Source: Actinacidiphila alni
GTDB taxonomy: Bacteria; Actinomycetota; Actinomycetes; Streptomycetales; Streptomycetaceae
Assembly: GCF_900112845.1 (NCBI RefSeq)
Contig: NZ_FONG01000013.1
Location: forward strand, 124,001 to 188,000
Reading direction: 5' to 3'
DNA: 64,000 bases
The first letter of the stretch is position 1; each line of letters starts with the position of its first letter. The position numbers were made by a program, and so were the translations under genes. This document shows positions 59,352-64,000 of the stretch, piece after piece. The notes beneath the pieces were generated by a model. The model had not been told where the DNA came from. It saw only the letters and a list, made by a program, of their open reading frames with translations, and made no database searches.

Positions 59352-59464
59352 CCACCCGACCGACCCGGGCACGTACCGCCCGGCACCGCGCACCCACCGA
59401 ACCACCCACGCAGGACGGGCCCACGACGGGTCCGGCCGACCGACCGGAAGGAAACCGCACCACC

Positions 59465-59839
59465 ATGGCCAACACCGAAACCGTCCTCAAGGACGCGATG
59501 ACCTCGATCGACGGCGTCATCGGCGTCGCCCTCGTCGACTACACCAGCGGAATGGCGCTCGGCACCCTCGGCGGCGGGAAGGAATTCGACCTCAATGTCG
59601 CCGCGGCGGGCAACACCGACGTGGTCCGCGCCAAGGCCCGCACCATGGAACTGCTCGGCCTCAAGGACGAGATCGAGGACATCCTGATCACCCTGGGCGG
59701 GCAGTACCACCTGATCCGGCTGCTCAAGGGCCGCGGCAAGAGCGGCCTCTTCCTCTACCTGGCGCTGGACAAGTCGCGGGCCAACCTGGCGATGGCCCGG
59801 CACCAGCTCAAGCGGATCGAGAACGACCTGGAGGTGTGA
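59465..59839 (+). CDS. Roadblock/LC7-like protein 3
   Basis: The 124-residue protein reads MANTETVLKDAMTSIDGVIGVALVDYTSGMALGTLGGG, then EDILITLGGQYHLIRLLKGRGKSGLFLYLALDKSRANLAMARHQLKRIE. This is a full single Roadblock domain. ATG 59465 follows GGAAGGA. It is the third such protein in 2.3 kb and is closest to protein 1. A G-quadruplex-prone tract follows its stop. Confidence 0.88.
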   Translation: MANTETVLKDAMTSIDGVIGVALVDYTSGMALGTLGGGKEFDLNVAAAGNTDVVRAKARTMELLGLKDEIEDILITLGGQYHLIRLLKGRGKSGLFLYLALDKSRANLAMARHQLKRIENDLEV

Positions 59840-59849
59840 CCGGGCCGCC

Positions 59850-59892
59850 GGGGAAGAGGGGCCGGGGGAAGTGCCGGGGACGGGGGCCGGGG
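59850..59892 (+). other. Potential G-quadruplex tract
   Basis: Six runs of four or five Gs occur within 43 nt on the plus strand (59850, 59858, 59864, 59876, 59882 and 59889), with loops of 1-7 nt. The tract lies between the third Roadblock gene and the RsbW-like ATPase gene, so in the mRNA it could limit read-through or translation. Confidence 0.6.
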
Positions 59893-59981
59893 AAACGGCC
59901 GCGGAAAAGGTGGGTGTGAGGCTGTTCGGCCGGGGCAGAAGGGCAGATGGTTGTGCCGGACGACCGGACAGGAGTTCCCCG

Positions 59982-60431
59982 ATGCACCGCAGCGCGACAA
60001 CCGCCGACGGCCTGCCGCGGCAGGCCACCCCGGACGACTGGGCCGGCGCCGCGTACGACGGGGAGAGCGGCTCGATCGCGGCCGCACGCGCCTTCACCGC
60101 GGACTTCCTGACGGCACGGACAGCCATGCCGGGCGCCGCACCCCTGGGCCCGACGGTCGTCGCCGACGCCCAGCTCGTGGTGAGCGAACTGGTGACCAAC
60201 GCCTGCAAATTCGCGCCCGGCCCCTGCGCGCTCAATCTGGAGCTCCTGGAATCGGTCCTGGAGATCACCCTCTGGGACTCCGACGCGACGCTGCCGTTCG
60301 CGCGGGCCACCGAGCCCGGCCGGATCGGCAAGCACGGCCTGGAGATCGTCCTCGCCCTGTGCGAGGGCTTCGATGTGCGGCGCGAGGCCGTCGGCAAGCG
60401 GATCAAGGTGCGGATCGCCCTCGGCGAGTGA
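59982..60431 (+). CDS. RsbW-like ATP-binding protein (HATPase_c)
   Basis: The 149-residue protein has the GHKL N box DAQLVVSELVTNACKFAPG and the G box GRIGKHGLEIVLALCE, as in Streptomyces anti-sigma-factor-like serine kinases. ATG 59982 follows GGAGTT. These proteins phosphorylate STAS antagonists or sequester sigma factors. It follows the Roadblock cluster on the same strand, and a STAS gene lies 0.9 kb downstream on the other strand. Confidence 0.9.
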   Translation: MHRSATTADGLPRQATPDDWAGAAYDGESGSIAAARAFTADFLTARTAMPGAAPLGPTVVADAQLVVSELVTNACKFAPGPCALNLELLESVLEITLWDSDATLPFARATEPGRIGKHGLEIVLALCEGFDVRREAVGKRIKVRIALGE

Positions 60432-60573
60432 GCCGGAGCGCAAGCGCGGGCGGCAGGCGCCGTCCGCGCTTCCGCACGCCCTGGTCCCGCGCGGCCCGAT
60501 GATCTTCACTGGTACCGAGCGGCCCGTCCGCCGCACGACGGCGGTCCGGCCGGCCGAGACCACCGGGAGCACC

Positions 60574-61317
60574 GTGACCACCCAGCCGGACACGCCACAG
60601 AACGCATCACACGCCGCACACGACGCGCTGCCCCGGCAGCACCACCAGCGCCGGGTCGTCTTCGACGCGCCGTTCACCGACCGCTCCGCCTGGGCGGTCG
60701 GCCGTACCTCGGCGTATCCCGACGGCGGGCGCAATCCCGGCGACAACAAGCTCGATCAGATCGGCCCCGCCTACGGCCCCACCGACGCGGGCGTCTTCCG
60801 GGCGCGGCGCGCTCCCGGCGGCCTGTGGCACACCGATCTGGTGTCCACCGAATACGCCCCGGGCGGCTTCGAACTGCTGCCGGACGACGAACTGACGGCC
60901 ACCTGCGTCGTGCACGCCACGCTCGGGGCCTGGCCCGCCCTGTGGACCTGGGGCCGTGACACCGCCACCGGGAGCCCGCAGCCCGGGCACGGCGAGATCG
61001 ACCTGTTCGAATACCACTCGACCAACCCGCGGCTGCTCGAACTCTCCAATCACGTACGCCCCGCCGGCCACGAGGCCGCGGACGTGATCGCCCCCGGCCG
61101 GCCGTTCCGGCTCCGGGTCCGGTTCGGGACCGACGACGTGTCCTGGTCCGTGGACGACGACGTGGTGTTCCGGGACGGCCGCGGTGTCGGCCCGCGCTGG
61201 CGGGCCTGGCCGGTGGTGAACATCAGCGTCGCGGCGGGCGCGTACGGACATCGGCCGCCCGGCCCGCGGACCGATCTGCTGCACTGGGAGTGCGCCGACC
61301 TGACCGTCACGCGGTGA
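60574..61317 (+). CDS. GH16-like beta-glucanase-fold protein without signal peptide
   Basis: The frame gives about 247 residues from GTG 60574, which has GGGAG 4 nt upstream; ATG 60499 would add 25 residues without a ribosome site. The core WPALWTWGRD, GEIDLFEYHSTN (matching the GH16 ExDxxE active site) and HWECADLTV indicates a concanavalin-like GH16 fold. No export signal is visible, which is odd for GH16. It may be cytoplasmic, a non-classical binding protein, or have lost its signal. Its 3' end overlaps the convergent STAS gene by 11 bp. Confidence 0.75.
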   Translation: MTTQPDTPQNASHAAHDALPRQHHQRRVVFDAPFTDRSAWAVGRTSAYPDGGRNPGDNKLDQIGPAYGPTDAGVFRARRAPGGLWHTDLVSTEYAPGGFELLPDDELTATCVVHATLGAWPALWTWGRDTATGSPQPGHGEIDLFEYHSTNPRLLELSNHVRPAGHEAADVIAPGRPFRLRVRFGTDDVSWSVDDDVVFRDGRGVGPRWRAWPVVNISVAAGAYGHRPPGPRTDLLHWECADLTVTR

Positions 61318-61636
61318 GGGCTTCCTCGGCCGTGGTGTACACCTTCAGCACCTGATCGACACCCACGATCCGCAGCAGCCGCGCCAACTGCGGCGGCACG
61401 GCCGCCACCCGCAGATCGGTGCGCTGATGGGTGCTCAGCAGCAGATTGAGGAAGCTGGAATCGGCGAAGGTGATCCCGCGCGCGTCGAGCACCACCACCT
61501 GGCCTGCGTCGGCCGCCTCCGTCAACGCGTGCCGCAACGGCCCCAGGGTGTCGGCGTCCAGATCGCCGTGCGGTGCGACAATGCGCGGCAGTTCACCGGC
61601 GAGCGGGTCCCCGGGCGCGTCGTGTTGGGTCGACAT
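61307..61636 (-). CDS. STAS-domain anti-anti-sigma factor
   Basis: The 109-residue protein is a single STAS domain (GDLDADTLGPLRHALTEA, VVVLDARGITFADSSFLNLLL). The phosphorylatable serine is in DSSFLN. ATG 61636 opens the frame. It would bind and be phosphorylated by an RsbW-like kinase such as those encoded at 59982 or 61754, and dephosphorylated by a SpoIIE-type phosphatase. Confidence 0.93.
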   Translation of the reverse strand: MSTQHDAPGDPLAGELPRIVAPHGDLDADTLGPLRHALTEAADAGQVVVLDARGITFADSSFLNLLLSTHQRTDLRVAAVPPQLARLLRIVGVDQVLKVYTTAEEALTA

Positions 61637-61753
61637 ATGACAAGTATGTCCAGGTGAGGGCGGGGAGAAAAGAGCGGATCGAGGCAGCCGCGGTCGTGTT
61701 CGCGCGCCCCGCGACCGGGGCCCGCGTCGGCGGCCACGACCGCGGCCGGCCGG

Positions 61754-62221
61754 TCAGTACAGCGGGAGGACGAGAGTGATCCGCTTGCCGCGCGGCGCTC
61801 CGTCGGGGCCGGGGTCGTACGGGACGACCGTCACGCGCAGCGCGAGCTGCTGGACCAGCCGCCAGCCGAAGCCGCCGGGGGAGTACGGGGCCTGCGCGAG
61901 TGGCGGGCGCTCGGTGAGGCGGGGGAGCGCCGGGCTGTTGTCGCAGACGCTGACCTCGATGCCGAGCGGGACCAGCCGAACCGTGCACTGCGTGATGCCG
62001 CCGCCGTGCACGGCGGCGTTGGTGGCCAGTTCCGAGGCCGCGAGCACCGCGTCCCCGACGGCCCTGGGGTCGCACGGCGTGGGATCGGCCGCGACCGTCT
62101 CCCGGACCAGACGGCGTACGGCGGCCGCCGAGAACGGCTGCGGCGAGCCGCGGGCCGCGGCGGCGGAATCGGCTGTCAGATGCCGCGTACGCGCTGGTGG
62201 TGGTGGCCGGTCGACCGTCAT
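61754..62221 (-). CDS. RsbW-like ATP-binding protein (HATPase_c), second copy
   Basis: The 155-residue protein has the N box AVLAASELATNAAVHGGG and the G box GGFGWRLVQQLALRV, preceded by FSAAAVRRLVRETVAADP. ATG 62221 (one codon after a GTG) is taken as start. It is upstream of the STAS gene on the same strand (117-bp gap), so the two plausibly form a partner-switching pair. Confidence 0.92.
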   Translation of the reverse strand: MTVDRPPPPARTRHLTADSAAAARGSPQPFSAAAVRRLVRETVAADPTPCDPRAVGDAVLAASELATNAAVHGGGITQCTVRLVPLGIEVSVCDNSPALPRLTERPPLAQAPYSPGGFGWRLVQQLALRVTVVPYDPGPDGAPRGKRITLVLPLY

Positions 62222-62408
62222 CACGCCCCCGTGGAGTCGTAGGTGTCACCGGCCGTCTTGCCCGGCCTCCGGCTCCGAAACACCCACCGCGGGTCCCGCG
62301 GGCCCCCGGGCCGCGGAACGGCCGATGACACGCGCCCGACCTGCGATTGTCGCGGAATGTTCCGCTCTGGTCGCGGGGCGGGTGCCGGAGGATGCAAGGA
62401 TGGTCCCC

Positions 62409-62900
62409 ATGGACAACGTGTACTTCGACATCTCCATCGACGGCGCTCCGGCCGGCCGGATCGTCTTCCGGCTCTTCGACGACGTCGTGCCCGAGACGGC
62501 GCGGAACTTCCGTGAGCTCGCCACCGGCGAGCACGGTTTCGGCTACGCGGGCTCGGCCTTCCACCGGATCATCCCGTCCTTCATGCTCCAGGGCGGCGAC
62601 TTCACCAGCGGTGACGGCCGCGGCGGCAAGAGCATCTACGGCACGAAGTTCAAGGACGAGAACTTCCAGCTCAAGCACGACCGTCCGTTCCTGCTCTCGA
62701 TGGCCAACGCGGGGCCGAACACCAACGGCTCGCAGTTCTTCGTCACCACCGTGGTGACGGACTGGCTCGACGGCAAGCACGTCGTCTTCGGCGAGGTCGT
62801 CGAGGGCGAGGAGCTGGTCAAGCAGATCGAGGGCAAGGGCTCGCGCAGCGGCGCGCCGTCCGCCAAGGTCGTCATCTCCGCGTCCGGCACCGTCGCCTGA
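62409..62900 (+). CDS. Cyclophilin-type peptidyl-prolyl cis-trans isomerase
   Basis: The 163-residue cytoplasmic cyclophilin shows FHRIIPSFMLQGGDFTSGDG (catalytic Arg), FLLSMANAGPNTNGSQFFVTT and WLDGKHVVFGEVVEG. It catalyses proline isomerisation during folding. ATG 62409 (MDNVYFD) follows AAGGA; ATG 62400 is a near alternative behind GGAGG. It is monocistronic, ending at a strong terminator. Confidence 0.96.
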   Translation: MDNVYFDISIDGAPAGRIVFRLFDDVVPETARNFRELATGEHGFGYAGSAFHRIIPSFMLQGGDFTSGDGRGGKSIYGTKFKDENFQLKHDRPFLLSMANAGPNTNGSQFFVTTVVTDWLDGKHVVFGEVVEGEELVKQIEGKGSRSGAPSAKVVISASGTVA

Positions 62901-62927
62901 GCGTCGGGCACCGCGACCCCGCAGGAC

Positions 62928-62961
62928 CGAAGGCCCCCGGCGACCGTGCCGGGGGCCTTCG
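62928..62961 (+). terminator. Terminator hairpin after cyclophilin gene
   Basis: A perfect 14-bp stem, CGAAGGCCCCCGGC (62928-62941) with GCCGGGGGCCTTCG (62948-62961), has a 6-nt loop 27 bp after the stop. There is no T run. Confidence 0.8.
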
Positions 62962-63074
62962 GCGTACGCGCGGCCGTACGGTACGGCGGCAGGCCCGCGC
63001 TCACTGAGCGGTGCGCGCCCGGCCGGGGGAAAATCGAAGGGCCCGGTCAACGGTCGCCGCAGAGAGGTCGGGGA

Positions 63075-64000
63075 ATGTCGACATCAACGGGTTCCGCCGA
63101 GATGAGGGCTGTCCAGTACCGCAGGGTGGGCGCCGCGCCCGAAGTGGTGACCGTGCCACGGCCCGAGCCGGGTCCGGGTCAGGTGCTGCTGAAGGTGACC
63201 GCCGCCGGGGTGTGCCACTCCGACATCGCCGTGATGAGCCGGCCCGCGGACGCCTTCCCCTACCCGTTGCCCCTCACCCTCGGCCACGAGGGCGCCGGCA
63301 CCGTCGCCGCGCTCGGCGACGGCGTCACCGGACTGGACATCGGCGATCCGGTCGCCGTCTACGGACCCTGGGGCTGCGGACAGTGCCTGATGTGCGCGCA
63401 GGGCAAGGAGAACTACTGCCTGCGCGCCCAGGAGCTGGGCATCCGGCCGCCCGGTCTCGGCGCCCCCGGCGCCATCGCCGAATACCTGCTGGTGGACGAC
63501 GCGCGGCATCTGGTGCCGCTCGGCGATCTGGACCCGGTCGCCGCGGTGCCGCTGACGGACGCGGGCCTGACCCCGTACCACGCGATCAAGATGTCCCTGC
63601 CGAAGCTGGTGCCCGGCAGCAGTGCTGTCGTCATCGGCACCGGCGGCCTCGGCCATGTCGCGGTGCAGCTGCTGCGGGCGCTGAGCCCCGCCCGGGTCAT
63701 CGCCCTCGACGTCAGCGACGAGAAGCTGGAGCTGGCGCGCCGGGTCGGCGCGCACGAGACCGTGCTGTCCGACGCGGACGCCGCCGACCGGGTCCGGGCC
63801 CTGACCGACGGCGTCGGCGCCCAGGTCGTCCTCGACTTCGTCGGCGCCCCGCCGACCGTCGCCACCGCGACCGCCTGCGCCGCCGTCGAGGGGGACGTGA
63901 CCATCGTCGGCATCGGCGGCGGCAGCGCCGCCGTGGGCTTCGGCACCATCGCCTTCGACGCGGCGGTCCGCGCCCCGTACTGGGGTACGCGCGCCGAACT
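63075..64000 (+). CDS. Zinc-dependent alcohol dehydrogenase (3' end outside window)
   Basis: The first 308 residues of a medium-chain dehydrogenase are present. The catalytic zinc ligands are in GVCHSDIAV and TLGHEGAGTV. The structural zinc cysteines are CGQCLMCAQGKENYC and the Rossmann motif is VIGTGGLGHVAVQLL. ATG 63075 follows GAGGTCGGGGA; ATG 63102 (MRAVQYR) is an alternative. The substrate is unknown. The frame is open at the window edge. Confidence 0.93.
   Translation, partial: MSTSTGSAEMRAVQYRRVGAAPEVVTVPRPEPGPGQVLLKVTAAGVCHSDIAVMSRPADAFPYPLPLTLGHEGAGTVAALGDGVTGLDIGDPVAVYGPWGCGQCLMCAQGKENYCLRAQELGIRPPGLGAPGAIAEYLLVDDARHLVPLGDLDPVAAVPLTDAGLTPYHAIKMSLPKLVPGSSAVVIGTGGLGHVAVQLLRALSPARVIALDVSDEKLELARRVGAHETVLSDADAADRVRALTDGVGAQVVLDFVGAPPTVATATACAAVEGDVTIVGIGGGSAAVGFGTIAFDAAVRAPYWGTRAE

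Noticed and set aside
1..64000. tRNA, rRNA, insertion sequence, integrase or phage genes
   Set aside because: None was recognised on either strand; there are no transposase motifs, target-site duplications or cloverleaf-type sequences that I could support by eye.

Overview
The window is very GC-rich DNA with strong third-position GC bias, frequent GTG starts, 4-bp stop/start overlaps, twin-arginine and lipoprotein signals, and many one-component regulators. This fits a Streptomyces-type actinomycete (Streptomycetaceae); that assignment is an inference from style and gene content. No rRNA, tRNA, CRISPR array, insertion sequence or phage gene was seen.

Layout. (1) 1-3.2 kb: a TetR gene running off the left edge, a small multidrug resistance-type guanidinium exporter preceded by a guanidine-III (ykkC-III) riboswitch, and a divergent short-chain dehydrogenase / XRE regulator pair. 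(2) 3.2-16.6 kb, plus strand: a galactoside locus. It holds a secreted GH27 alpha-galactosidase, an ABC importer (binding lipoprotein and two permeases), a cytoplasmic GH36 alpha-galactosidase, an SDR likely to act as sugar dehydrogenase, a FadR/GntR regulator, galactonate dehydratase, a mutarotase-like protein, KDPGal aldolase and a KDGal-type kinase. Together these form a De Ley-Doudoroff (oxidative) galactose route attached to alpha-galactoside import. The GH27 gene and the importer operon share a matching AATT-N3-AATT operator placed 2 nt before a TTGAC -35 box. (3) 16.6-30.8 kb: GH31 on its own promoter, then a minus-strand operon running FAD oxidoreductase > binding lipoprotein > two LplB/LplC-type permeases > secreted beta-helix protein > GH42 beta-galactosidase, divergent from a LacI regulator. 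A LacI-type operator between them is repeated upstream of the GH3-CE7 operon at 38.65 kb, suggesting one small regulon for a beta-galactoside or acetylated plant polysaccharide.

(4) 30.8-35.4 kb: a MerR regulator fused to HEAT repeats with a partner HEAT protein, a 750-bp repeat-rich non-coding stretch, and an MFS/TetR divergent pair. (5) 35.4-47.3 kb: CE7 esterase, GH3, a VOC protein, soluble transhydrogenase, then a ROK repressor divergent from a second GH27 + GH36 alpha-galactosidase pair. (6) 47.3-50.6 kb: DUF2071 protein, cupin, SpoIIE phosphatase and an acetyltransferase. (7) 50.8-57.4 kb: a PL8 lyase and a large modular GH87-like beta-helix enzyme with duplicated anchor and discoidin modules. 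(8) 57.6-62.2 kb: an unusual signalling cluster with three Roadblock/LC7 proteins and a DUF4388-like/winged-helix protein but no GTPase or histidine kinase, beside RsbW-type ATPases, a STAS anti-anti-sigma factor and a GH16-like protein. (9) 62.4-64 kb: cyclophilin and a zinc alcohol dehydrogenase cut by the right edge.

Taken together, most of the window serves capture and catabolism of galactose-containing polysaccharides (two GH27, two GH36, GH42, GH31, GH3, CE7, two importers). Control is split among FadR, LacI and ROK regulators with visibly different operator sequences.
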